From the NCBI RefSeq assembly GCF_009768885.1, contig NZ_WSQA01000002.1, positions 248,001 through 312,000 on the forward strand: DNA of 64,000 nt. The letters run 5' to 3'. The DNA comes from Sphingobacterium humi (GTDB lineage: Bacteria > Bacteroidota > Bacteroidia > Sphingobacteriales > Sphingobacteriaceae). The translations under genes were made by a program, and so were the position numbers. Below are positions 36,822 to 45,133 of this stretch, piece by piece; the first letter of the stretch is position 1, and each line of letters begins with the position of its first letter. The notes under the pieces were generated by a model that did no database searches, had not been told where the DNA came from, and worked only from the letters and a program-made list of their open reading frames with translations.

Positions 36822-37652
36822 ATGAACATCATGAAAATAAATCAACATACCAAAATAGCAAAGCTCATTCAGCATAATGTTCAAAGCATAGATGCCATCG
36901 CATCTATCGCCAAGCCTTTTCAAAACTTGAAGAACCCCATCCTTCGAAAGCTTTTAGCAACAAGGGTCAGTATTATGGAAGCCTCCAAAATTGGCCATTG
37001 TCAATTATCCAGGTTTAAGGAGGTATTAGAACCCTTAGGGTTTATATGGGAAGATGCGGAAGCTGATGTAAAAGAGGAAAGCCCCCTTCCAGAACCCGAT
37101 TGGCTAGCTGGGCATACAATCCAGGATATGGATGTTCGCCCCATGATTAAGGCCGGAAATGACCCCTTGAAAGATATTATTACTGCCTATAAAAACCTGG
37201 CCGAAGGGGAGATTCTTTGTATTATCAACGATTTTAATCCGTTCCCCCTCATCAGCAGGCTGGAAAAGATGGGCGCTAAAAGTTATATCAAAAAAGTAGA
37301 AGACGAATTGTTCTACTGTTATTTCCTAAAAGCCCAACAATTAAATGAACCTGAGATCCAAAAATCAGCAGAAAATCCAGCCTTTATCAGCGATGTCGAT
37401 TTTATTGAAAGGCTGGAAAAATTAGATCCTGAAAAGCTCTTCAGTATCGATGTGCGGGAATTACCCATGCCACAACCCATGGAAACCATCCTTGCGCATA
37501 CGGCCAATTTAAAACCCGATGAAGTCCTTTTTGTGCAACATAAAAAAGTGCCTTTATACTTCCTGGAAGACTTAGCCAGCTATAAGCTTCAGGTCTATAT
37601 CAGTGAATTTAAGGCGAATGATGTAAAATTATTGGTTTCGAGACTTAAATAG
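36822..37652 (+). CDS. DUF1858/DUF2249 domain protein in the nos cluster
   Basis: 276 residues; the ATG at 36831 is an equally good start. Residues 1-75 resemble the helical DUF1858 domain (TKIAKLIQHN, EPLGF). Two DUF2249-type alpha/beta units follow: about 103-170 (MDVRPMIKAGNDPLKDI, INDFNPFPLISRLEKMG) and about 205-276 (IDVRELPMPQPMETIL, EVLFVQHKKVPLYFLEDL). DUF2249 folds resemble TusA/SirA and are frequent beside nitric oxide reductase, hcp and nos genes, but have no settled function. The protein is cytoplasmic. The intact second copy keeps the D-V-R start of the fold. Confidence 0.78.
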   Translation: MNIMKINQHTKIAKLIQHNVQSIDAIASIAKPFQNLKNPILRKLLATRVSIMEASKIGHCQLSRFKEVLEPLGFIWEDAEADVKEESPLPEPDWLAGHTIQDMDVRPMIKAGNDPLKDIITAYKNLAEGEILCIINDFNPFPLISRLEKMGAKSYIKKVEDELFYCYFLKAQQLNEPEIQKSAENPAFISDVDFIERLEKLDPEKLFSIDVRELPMPQPMETILAHTANLKPDEVLFVQHKKVPLYFLEDLASYKLQVYISEFKANDVKLLVSRLK

Positions 37653-37654
37653 CC

Positions 37655-38935
37655 ATGTCAAGTGTATTTATAGATAAGGCCCCCTCTCCTCTTGCCATAA
37701 TCCCATATTATGCAACGGCCAGCCTTTTCTTTTTAGTATTCAGCATTTTGTTCCTCATCACAGGATCAGATATACTAGCGCATTATTTTCATCCGCAGGT
37801 ATTGGCCATGGTTCATACCTTGGCATTAGGTTGGATCACGATGATTATTCTAGGTGCTGTACATCAATTACTGCCCGTAATAACCGAGAACCACTTATAT
37901 AGCAATAAGCTGGCTGTCCTTTGTTATGTGCTATTAACCAGTGGAACCCTGCTCTTAATCAGCAGTTTTTGGCTATTTGCAACCAATTGGTTGATGATTT
38001 TGGCGGGCTCCCTAATCTGTCTTTCCTCCTTTTTATTTTTCTTTAATGTATGGATGACAACCAAAGACCAGGAACATTCAGCCATCTTTAATACCTTCTT
38101 CTTATTTTCCTCCTTTTGGTTTTGTTTCACGACCACCGTAGGCTTACTATTGGCCATTAACCTCGCCTATAATTTCATCCCGAGAAATCATTTGGAAATA
38201 CTCAAGCTGCATGCGCATGCCGGCCTGGCCGGTTGGTTCTTACAATTGGTTACAGGCGCATCGGCGAAATTGATCCCTATGTTTATCCTAGGAAAAAGCA
38301 ATAAAAATTGGATGTTATACGCGGCATTAACTTTTCAGAATGTTGGCTTAGCCCTATTCTTAGCCAGAGGCTATAACCATCAAATCGGGATGGACTCCTT
38401 GGCTTATGCGGTTATTGTTGGCATAGGCATAGCCTTTTGGTTAGTCTACCTATGGGATGCGAAAAAGCAAAGCTTGCGCAAGAAAATAGACTTCCCCATG
38501 CAACATAGCTTCAGCTCTTTCCTATTCCTTATTCTGGGGCTCTTCAGCTTACCTATGGTGCTAAACCAACCTTCAGGACATTGGATAAGTACCTATGGGG
38601 TATGGATCTTTCTGGGCTGGTTATCTGGAATTATATTGGGCATGACCTTTAAAACCCTACCCTTCATCATCTGGAACTTAAAATACAAGGATATTAATGG
38701 GATGGAAAAAATTCCTATGCCTAAAGACTTATACAATCAAAAATTATTAAAAGTGCAATACTACCTCTTTTTGAGCAGTATGCTGGTACTAAGTTTAGGC
38801 ACCATTGGTAAAATTAAGCTGCTGATTGTTATCGCCTCCATATTATGGGTTGCTTTAGCAAGCCTTTATCTCATCAATGTCGCCAAAATAATTTTTCATA
38901 AAAGAACGGTCGCTTATGGAACTGCAACTCACTGA
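37655..38935 (+). CDS. NnrS/haem-copper oxidase subunit I-like membrane protein
   Basis: 426 residues with about 12 hydrophobic helices. Histidines are placed in membrane-face motifs MVHTLALGWITMI, GAVHQLLPVI and LKLHAHAGLAGWFLQL, resembling haem/copper ligand helices of NnrS or cbb3/NorB-like proteins. It begins 2 bp after the DUF2249 gene and overlaps the DUF59 gene by 20 bp, so the three are one translational unit. A role in nitrogen-oxide handling or copper/haem loading fits the context; activity is unproven. A related design appears in the protein at 28328. Confidence 0.6.
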   Translation: MSSVFIDKAPSPLAIIPYYATASLFFLVFSILFLITGSDILAHYFHPQVLAMVHTLALGWITMIILGAVHQLLPVITENHLYSNKLAVLCYVLLTSGTLLLISSFWLFATNWLMILAGSLICLSSFLFFFNVWMTTKDQEHSAIFNTFFLFSSFWFCFTTTVGLLLAINLAYNFIPRNHLEILKLHAHAGLAGWFLQLVTGASAKLIPMFILGKSNKNWMLYAALTFQNVGLALFLARGYNHQIGMDSLAYAVIVGIGIAFWLVYLWDAKKQSLRKKIDFPMQHSFSSFLFLILGLFSLPMVLNQPSGHWISTYGVWIFLGWLSGIILGMTFKTLPFIIWNLKYKDINGMEKIPMPKDLYNQKLLKVQYYLFLSSMLVLSLGTIGKIKLLIVIASILWVALASLYLINVAKIIFHKRTVAYGTATH

Positions 38936-39245
38936 CCCCTATTATGCCTTAAAGTTGAAGGCCTGGGAGTCTTTACGTTTGGTCATGGATCCGGAACTGG
39001 ATTTAAACATCGTGGACCTCGGTCTTATTTACGAGCTCAAATTTTTATCCGATGAGCAAATTAAAGTCAACATGACCCTCACTAGCAGAGAATGCCCCTT
39101 AGGCGATAGTATTATTCAGGGGGTGCAGAATAATCTGCAGCAGCTATTTCCCTGCAAAACCATTCAGATCACCTTGGTTTGGGACCCCATGTGGTCTGCA
39201 GATTCCATCAGTGAAGCTGGAAAACAACAACTAAGAATCAAATAA
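38916..39245 (+). CDS. DUF59/MIP18-family (SufT/PaaD-like) protein
   Basis: 109 residues. The MIP18 core is clear: MDPELDLNIVDLGLIYEL, followed by the conserved loop TSRECPLGDSI with its Cys and the end ITLVWDPMWS. Proteins of this family help Fe-S cluster assembly on target proteins. The start overlaps the preceding membrane protein gene by 20 bp. In this setting it might mature a redox partner of the nos system, which is inference. Confidence 0.88.
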   Translation: MELQLTDPYYALKLKAWESLRLVMDPELDLNIVDLGLIYELKFLSDEQIKVNMTLTSRECPLGDSIIQGVQNNLQQLFPCKTIQITLVWDPMWSADSISEAGKQQLRIK

Positions 39246-39258
39246 AAACAAATTCATC

Positions 39259-40050
39259 ATGAAAAATATCTTCGTGTTATTCAGTATCCTCCTAACGGTA
39301 TTTACCTTAAGCTCTTGCAGTAAGGATGATGTTCAACCTGAAAATCCATTTCTAAATAAGGTCAAAATAGCGGAATTAAAAACCAGTAGCCAAGAAACCA
39401 TTCGCCTCTGGGCCGACAATGAATTAAGCATAGGTTATCAACCCTTATATATCCAAGTATTAAAGAATGAAGAAACCTTAAGCAATAAACAGGTAAGCCT
39501 ATCCCCTGTGATGCAAATGGCAACGATGAGTCATGGATGTCCGCATTCGTCTACCCTAAGTTATGATCCAGCCAGTAGAAGCTATGTAGGCTTTGCTGTA
39601 TTCACCATGGCAAGTGGTACCGCCGGCACCTGGAAATTAGACGTCGAGGTTAATGGCGAAAAATTGAGCTTCCCGGTAACCATTGCAATGGCGAAAGAAG
39701 GGAATAATCCGGTAAAAACGTTTACAGCGACCGACGGAACACGCTACGTAATTGCTTTACAATCGCTTCGCAACCCTAAAGTGGGTATGAATGATTTAGA
39801 CGTCTTATTATTTAAAAGAGAATCGATGTTTTCCTTTCCTGCAGCCGATGGATTTACCATGACCTTTCATCCGGAGATGACCTCCATGAACCATGGTTCG
39901 CCAAATAATGTAAACCCAGTGGGCAAAGGCAACGGAAAATATAGCGGAAAAGTAAACTTTACCATGACTGGAGACTGGCGATTATTCTTTGACATCAAAA
40001 AAGACAATACCCTTATTTCCAGTAATCTATACTTAGACATCTTGTTTTAA
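39259..40050 (+). CDS. Lipoprotein with two Met/His-rich YtkA-like domains, probable copper binder
   Basis: 263 residues. The signal ends in LSSC (lipid Cys 20). The body is an internal duplication: about 45-140 with VMQMATMSHGCPHS and then GTAGTWKLDVEV, and about 165-260 with HPEMTSMNHGSPNN and then MTGDWRLFFDI. Each half has a beta-sandwich pattern like the YtkA/FixH-type domain, and its Met/His loop is the type used for Cu(I)/Cu(II). It stands directly before the OprC-like receptor, so it probably forms a surface or periplasmic copper-handling pair with it, like SusD with SusC. This function is inferred, not proven. Confidence 0.7.
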   Translation: MKNIFVLFSILLTVFTLSSCSKDDVQPENPFLNKVKIAELKTSSQETIRLWADNELSIGYQPLYIQVLKNEETLSNKQVSLSPVMQMATMSHGCPHSSTLSYDPASRSYVGFAVFTMASGTAGTWKLDVEVNGEKLSFPVTIAMAKEGNNPVKTFTATDGTRYVIALQSLRNPKVGMNDLDVLLFKRESMFSFPAADGFTMTFHPEMTSMNHGSPNNVNPVGKGNGKYSGKVNFTMTGDWRLFFDIKKDNTLISSNLYLDILF

Positions 40051-40088
40051 TAAACATAAACCAATCGTTAGATTTTAACCCCATTACC

Positions 40089-42113
40089 ATGAAACGCCAT
40101 ACCTTACTCCTGCTTTCTAGCCTGACCATGGGTATTCCATTTGCTGTTGCCCAGGAACATAAGCATACTGCAGACAGCCTGAAAACTGTAGCTATTGAGG
40201 AAGTTTTAGTGAGCCGTAATCAATCGGTAGGAAAGAAATCTGAAGCTGCTTATCGTGCTAGCAAACAGGCGAATATCGATAAACTCTTAGATCGGGCAGC
40301 AGGCGTACAAATGGTCAGACGCGGGAATTATGCTTGGGAACCCAGCATCCGGAGTCTCAATGCGGGTCAAGTCAATCTAACCATTGATGGAATGGCTATT
40401 TTTGGTGCTTGTACTGATCGAATGGATCCGGTGAGCTCCTATATCGAGCCAACGAATTTACAGCAATTAAGCATTAACCTAGGGCCATCCTTTAGTAATT
40501 ATGGTGGCGCCCTGGCGGGAGGTATTGATTTTAAATTAGCGCAAGCCGACCTTGCTGCCCAAGAACAGTTTAAAGGGTTAATCGGAACGGGTTATGAAAG
40601 TAACTCCTCCAGTATACAAACCCTCGCCAGTCTGCATTATAAGCGCAATAGATTTGCCTTGCTTGCGAATGGCATTTTCCGCAAATCCGACAATTACCAG
40701 GCCGCCAAACAGGTGGTTGTTCCAAATTCCCAATATCAAAAATGGAACAGCAATTTTGCCCTAAGCTATCAGTTGAATAGCAGAAATGAAATTTCTGCAC
40801 AATACTTAATGGATCTAGGCAATGATATCGGATATCCGGCATTAACCATGGATGTCGCATTTGCCAATGCCCATATTGCTTCCATTACGCATATTTACAA
40901 ACCAACAGCTGAGCATTTACTACCTATCCGCTCTAAATTCTACTATAACAAAATCGACCATGCCATGGACGACACCAAACGCCCGGCAGAAGAAGTGGCC
41001 ATGCATATGGATATGCCTGGTAATACTTGGACTGCTGGCCTCTATACTGAAGGCGGTTGGGCATCGGCGAAACATATGCTACAATCTCGGCTAAGCGCAT
41101 ACATCAACCGCGCTACAGCAAATATGACCATGTATCCGAAAGAAGGAAGCCCCATGTTCATGTATACCCTGCCAGATGCACAACGTAGTTTTGTAAGTAT
41201 AGATCTAGCTCATAGCCTATTGGCAATAGGAAACTGGGGCTTGGAAACCGCTGGAACATTTAGCCTTTCCAATTCATCCATTTACAGTGAAGCAGGCAAG
41301 GATCAATTATCAGGCATGCTAGCTGATCGATTCGACCGTAACAACCTCTTATTAAACCTACATTCCAGCCTTCATTGGACGCCAAGTGCAAACTGGCACT
41401 TCCATACTAAACTAGGCTATGGCAACCGTAGTGCCAGTTTACAAGAGTATTATGGCTTTTATTTGTTTAACCGGCTAGACTCCTACGATTACTTAGGGAA
41501 TGCCGCATTAAAGTCTGAAAAACTAATGCAGGGAAGTCTTTCTGCCAGCTATAAACAAGCCTGGGTACAGGTGGAACTAACAGGATTCCATTATTATTTT
41601 AAAGATTATATGGCCGGTATGGTGCAAGCCGCCTATGGCGTGATGACACCCGGCGCAAAAGGCGTAAAACAATATCAGAACCTACCTTCAGCCCAGTTAT
41701 CGGGAGGCGAGCTTTCCCTGCAATTGAAACCTTTGAAATTTCTGGAACTTATGAGTACAGTCACCTACACCCGAGGGAAAGATAATGAGAACTATGCGTT
41801 ACCTTTAATAGCCCCATTAACGAATCTAAATACGCTTTCCACGCAATACAAAGGCTATTCATTCCAACTAGAAATGGAGAACCATGCCGCCCAAAAACAT
41901 ATCAGCACCGAACGCTATGGCGATCTTGCTACGCCTGAAGCCTGTTTATTCAACGCTGCTTTTAGAAAAACATTCAACCTGCCGAAACAACGCTTGATTG
42001 CGGCCATGCGGGTGGAAAACATCTTTGATAAATATTATTACCGGCACTTAGACATTATGAAGATTGCACGCCCGGGGCGCAACTTTATAGCGCAGGTGAC
42101 CTTTGCCTTCTAA
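40089..42113 (+). CDS. TonB-dependent copper receptor, OprC/NosA type
   Basis: 674 residues. A Sec signal (about 1-21) is followed by a His-containing N-terminus (AQEHKHTADS), a plug (about 33-150) and a barrel ending in an aromatic residue (VTFAF). Two copper motifs known from OprC of Pseudomonas are present: C-x3-M at Cys108-Met112 in FGACTDRMDP and H-x-M at His291-Met293 in KIDHAMDD. OprC/NosA imports copper across the outer membrane and is needed for NosZ activity in Pseudomonas. Its place at the end of the nos cluster, behind a Met/His-rich lipoprotein, fits supply of copper for CuA and CuZ. Confidence 0.9.
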   Translation: MKRHTLLLLSSLTMGIPFAVAQEHKHTADSLKTVAIEEVLVSRNQSVGKKSEAAYRASKQANIDKLLDRAAGVQMVRRGNYAWEPSIRSLNAGQVNLTIDGMAIFGACTDRMDPVSSYIEPTNLQQLSINLGPSFSNYGGALAGGIDFKLAQADLAAQEQFKGLIGTGYESNSSSIQTLASLHYKRNRFALLANGIFRKSDNYQAAKQVVVPNSQYQKWNSNFALSYQLNSRNEISAQYLMDLGNDIGYPALTMDVAFANAHIASITHIYKPTAEHLLPIRSKFYYNKIDHAMDDTKRPAEEVAMHMDMPGNTWTAGLYTEGGWASAKHMLQSRLSAYINRATANMTMYPKEGSPMFMYTLPDAQRSFVSIDLAHSLLAIGNWGLETAGTFSLSNSSIYSEAGKDQLSGMLADRFDRNNLLLNLHSSLHWTPSANWHFHTKLGYGNRSASLQEYYGFYLFNRLDSYDYLGNAALKSEKLMQGSLSASYKQAWVQVELTGFHYYFKDYMAGMVQAAYGVMTPGAKGVKQYQNLPSAQLSGGELSLQLKPLKFLELMSTVTYTRGKDNENYALPLIAPLTNLNTLSTQYKGYSFQLEMENHAAQKHISTERYGDLATPEACLFNAAFRKTFNLPKQRLIAAMRVENIFDKYYYRHLDIMKIARPGRNFIAQVTFAF

Positions 42114-42114
42114 A

Positions 42115-42144
42115 CGCTGTCCAACAAGGTACAGCGGAGTTTTT
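42115..42144 (+). terminator. Possible weak terminator between the copper receptor and nrdD
   Basis: CGCTGTCC (42115-42122) pairs with GG-T-ACAGCG (42128-42136) with a one-base bulge, followed by GAGTTTTT. It could end the nos transcript partly, leaving nrdD with read-through or its own promoter. Confidence 0.45.
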
Positions 42145-42168
42145 AATAATTAATTATTTCCTACGCTT

Positions 42169-44286
42169 ATGAATACAGTAATTAAAAGAAATGGGAATTA
42201 TGAAGCATTCCAGGGATTTAAGATTGAGGAAGCTATAAAAAAAGCTTTCCATAGCGTCGGAGTACCCTACTCGGATATCATCTTTCAGGTGGTGATGGCT
42301 GAATTAACAAGCAAACCCTTATGGGAAGTGGAAGAAATTCAGGACGCCATTGAACGGATACTCTATGAGATGGGTTATTTCGAAGTCATGCGATCCTTTA
42401 TGGTCTATCGCCATACCCGAAAATTACAACGTGAAAACCTCCAAGGTTTTGATGATAACTCGACTTATGTAGATAGCACCCGAACGGTGGAAGAGTATAT
42501 ATTTCAGCAAGACTGGCGCATTCAGGCCAATGCAAATAATTCCTTCTCCAATGCGGGTTTAGTAAATAATACGGCCGGCAAAATTATCGCCAATTATTGG
42601 TTAGACAAAGTCTACAGTAAAGTGGAAGGCTATGCGCACCGCAATGCGGAAATCCACATCCACGATTTAGATTGTTTAACCGGCTACTGTGCGGGCTGGA
42701 GCCTTCGCGTATTGCTAGACGAGGGCTTTAATGGCGTTCGAGGACGTGTAGATAGCCGACCGCCCTCCCATTTCCGAGAAGCCTTAGGGCAAATGGCCAA
42801 TTTCTTAGGTATCCTGCAAAGTGAATGGGCCGGTGCACAAGCCTTTAGCTCCTTTGATACCTATTTAGCACCATACGTGTTCAAAGACAATTTATGCCAA
42901 GAGGATATTACCAAAGCTATTCGCAGCTTTGTATATAATTTAAATGTGCCTGCCCGTTGGGGGCAATCTCCATTCACCAACATTACCCTGGACTGGATGG
43001 TGCCTGCTGATTTACAAGACCAGATGCCTACCAAAAATAACCAGCACCTCTTCAAAGGCTTGTCAAATTCCGATTTACTGGAAAAAGCCAAGGCTCGCGG
43101 GGTGAACCAATTGGAAGACCTTTGCTATAAGCATTTCCAAAAGGAAATGAATATGATTAATAAGGGTTATTATACGGTGATGACAGAGGGTGATGCAAAT
43201 GGACAACCATTTACCTTCCCTATTCCTACGGTAAATATTACTGAAGATTTCGATTGGGAAGGCGAAAATGTGGCTTTGTTATTTGAAAACACCGCGAAAA
43301 TTGGATCCTCCTATTTTCAGAATTTCATCGGAAGCCAATACACTTTGGATAGCGACGGAAACAAAATTGAAAACCCCGAAGCCTATAAACCCAACGCAGT
43401 ACGCAGTATGTGCTGCCGATTGCAGCTGGATTTACGAGAATTACTGAAACGAGGAAATGGCCTTTTCGGAAGTGCCGAAATGACCGGAAGTATTGGCGTG
43501 GTAACCATCAATATGGCCCGCCTAGGGTACTTATATAAATTGAATAAGGAAGCATTGATGACCCGTTTGGATGAATTATTACTTCTTGCAAAGTCTACCC
43601 TAGAGAAAAAAAGAGTATTCATCCAGCAGATGTATGATAATGGTCTTTACCCATATACCAAGCGCTATTTAACCCATTTTAGAAATCATTTTTCTACGAT
43701 AGGTGTCAATGGCATGAACGAGATGATCCGTAATTTCACGGAAGATCATGAAACCATGGTTACCCCTTGGGGTATAGCCTTTGCTACGGAGCTTTTGGAG
43801 CATATCCGGATGCGCATGAAAGAATTCCAGGAAGAAACCGGAAACCTTTATAACTTAGAAGCTACCCCTGCCGAGGGCACCACCTATCGGTTTGCCAAAG
43901 AAGATATTAAGCGCTATCCAGATATCATCCAAGCAGGCAGCAAAGAACAAAATTACTACACCAACAGTTCCCAAATTCCTGTAGACCATACGGAAGATCC
44001 CTTTGAGGCGCTCATGCTGCAAGACCAGCTACAGTGTAAATATACCGGTGGAACGGTATTACACCTCTACATGCGGGAAAAGATAAGTACCTCGGCCTCC
44101 TGTAAAGAGTTTGTCAAAACGGTACTGACGAATTTCCGCCTGCCTTATATTACGGTTACCCCAGTCTTTTCGGTTTGCCCTGTTCATGGCTACCTCAATG
44201 GGGAACATGGCTATTGCCCGAAATGCGATAACGAAATAATTGATAAACATTTTAAACAGCAACTTTATGAAAACGACATCAATTGA
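42169..44286 (+). CDS. nrdD: Anaerobic (class III) ribonucleoside-triphosphate reductase, catalytic part
   Basis: 705 residues. An ATP-cone (1-90, VIKRNGNYEAFQGFKIEEAI) precedes the ten-stranded barrel with the Cys-bearing loops GYCAGWSLRVL and RSMCCRLQLD. The C-terminal Zn-binding ribbon is CPVHGYLNGEHGYCPKC (about 673-689). The frame stops 16 residues after this ribbon, before any glycyl-radical motif. The missing RVMGY segment is encoded by the next small ORF, which overlaps by 20 bp in the +1 frame. Class III enzymes make dNTPs without oxygen, using formate or thioredoxin as reductant and an NrdG-generated glycyl radical. Confidence 0.95.
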   Translation: MNTVIKRNGNYEAFQGFKIEEAIKKAFHSVGVPYSDIIFQVVMAELTSKPLWEVEEIQDAIERILYEMGYFEVMRSFMVYRHTRKLQRENLQGFDDNSTYVDSTRTVEEYIFQQDWRIQANANNSFSNAGLVNNTAGKIIANYWLDKVYSKVEGYAHRNAEIHIHDLDCLTGYCAGWSLRVLLDEGFNGVRGRVDSRPPSHFREALGQMANFLGILQSEWAGAQAFSSFDTYLAPYVFKDNLCQEDITKAIRSFVYNLNVPARWGQSPFTNITLDWMVPADLQDQMPTKNNQHLFKGLSNSDLLEKAKARGVNQLEDLCYKHFQKEMNMINKGYYTVMTEGDANGQPFTFPIPTVNITEDFDWEGENVALLFENTAKIGSSYFQNFIGSQYTLDSDGNKIENPEAYKPNAVRSMCCRLQLDLRELLKRGNGLFGSAEMTGSIGVVTINMARLGYLYKLNKEALMTRLDELLLLAKSTLEKKRVFIQQMYDNGLYPYTKRYLTHFRNHFSTIGVNGMNEMIRNFTEDHETMVTPWGIAFATELLEHIRMRMKEFQEETGNLYNLEATPAEGTTYRFAKEDIKRYPDIIQAGSKEQNYYTNSSQIPVDHTEDPFEALMLQDQLQCKYTGGTVLHLYMREKISTSASCKEFVKTVLTNFRLPYITVTPVFSVCPVHGYLNGEHGYCPKCDNEIIDKHFKQQLYENDIN

Positions 44287-44452
44287 AATGGAGAAAATCC
44301 TTCAAGAACATGAAGGAGAACGGAACAAATGTTTAGTATACACGCGAGTGATGGGATACCATCGCCCGGTGGAAAGCTTCAACATTGGTAAGCAAGGCGA
44401 GCATAATCAGCGGAAGCATTTTAAGGAAGCCCATGGCAAATCCAATCTTTAG
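44267..44452 (+). CDS. Separate glycyl-radical domain of NrdD
   Basis: 61 residues from the ATG at 44267, or 54 from the ATG at 44288, which follows the nrdD stop by one base (TGA-A-ATG). The sequence TRVMGYHRPVESFNIGKQGE is the C-terminal glycyl-radical loop of class III reductases, with the radical Gly at residue 30. Before it lies a short helical linker (EMEKILQEHEGERNKC). In most organisms this loop is fused to NrdD. Here it overlaps nrdD by 20 bp at its start and nrdG by 20 bp at its end. Either it works in trans, as YfiD/GrcA does for pyruvate formate-lyase, or it is joined to NrdD by programmed frameshifting, or one base is wrong in the sequence. Confidence 0.85.
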   Translation: MKTTSIEMEKILQEHEGERNKCLVYTRVMGYHRPVESFNIGKQGEHNQRKHFKEAHGKSNL

Positions 44453-45113
44453 CATTACGCCTTTTAGCTTATTAGATTATCCAGAAAAAACAGCCTGCAT
44501 CCTGTGGTTTGCAGGCTGTAATATGCGATGTAGCTATTGCTATAATCCGGATATTGTATTGGGCAAAGGTCGCTTCTCTATGGAGGAAACACTGACCTTT
44601 TTGAAATCGAGAAAACAGCTCTTACAAGCCGTAGTATTAAGTGGCGGCGAATGCAGCAGTCATCCCGCCTGCCATACCATTGCCCAGGAGGCAAAAGCCA
44701 TGGGCTTTTTGGTTAAAATAGATACCAACGGCTCGCGTCCAGATCGCATACATGCTATGCTCGAGGCCGGAATCATTGATTATGTAGCTTTAGATTTTAA
44801 AGCACCTGAGGCAAAGTACAAAGCAATTACCAAATTGGATGGGTATTCGAAATTTTTGAAAACCTTAAAAACCTTACAAGCGGCTGCTATTCCTTTTGAA
44901 GTGAGAACAACGTTGCATAGTTCCTTGTTGACGGCAGCCGATATTAAAGCAATGGCTCAAGTGCTGGCAGATGAAGCTTACCCGCACTCCTATTACCTCC
45001 AACAATTCTTTCCTGATACCAGCACCTTAGGTGAACTGGAAAATGATTACAGACCTATACAACTGGAAGATTTACTGCCCAGTCCTATTCCTATTCGCAT
45101 CCGCGAGCACTAA
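44433..45113 (+). CDS. nrdG: Anaerobic ribonucleotide reductase activating protein NrdG (radical SAM)
   Basis: 226 residues from the ATG at 44433; the longer frame from 44385 would overlap the small ORF more and lacks homology. The radical SAM cluster motif is FAGCNMRCSYCYN (C-x3-C-x2-C), followed by VVLSGGECSSH (GGE motif) and KIDTNGSRP. It uses S-adenosylmethionine and a [4Fe-4S] cluster to place the glycyl radical on NrdD. Length is above that of E. coli NrdG (154) and resembles the longer Pseudomonas-like type. It is convergent with the phytochrome-like kinase. Confidence 0.95.
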   Translation: MANPIFSITPFSLLDYPEKTACILWFAGCNMRCSYCYNPDIVLGKGRFSMEETLTFLKSRKQLLQAVVLSGGECSSHPACHTIAQEAKAMGFLVKIDTNGSRPDRIHAMLEAGIIDYVALDFKAPEAKYKAITKLDGYSKFLKTLKTLQAAAIPFEVRTTLHSSLLTAADIKAMAQVLADEAYPHSYYLQQFFPDTSTLGELENDYRPIQLEDLLPSPIPIRIREH

Positions 45114-45133
45114 TATGGAAAAATAAGCCCTCC

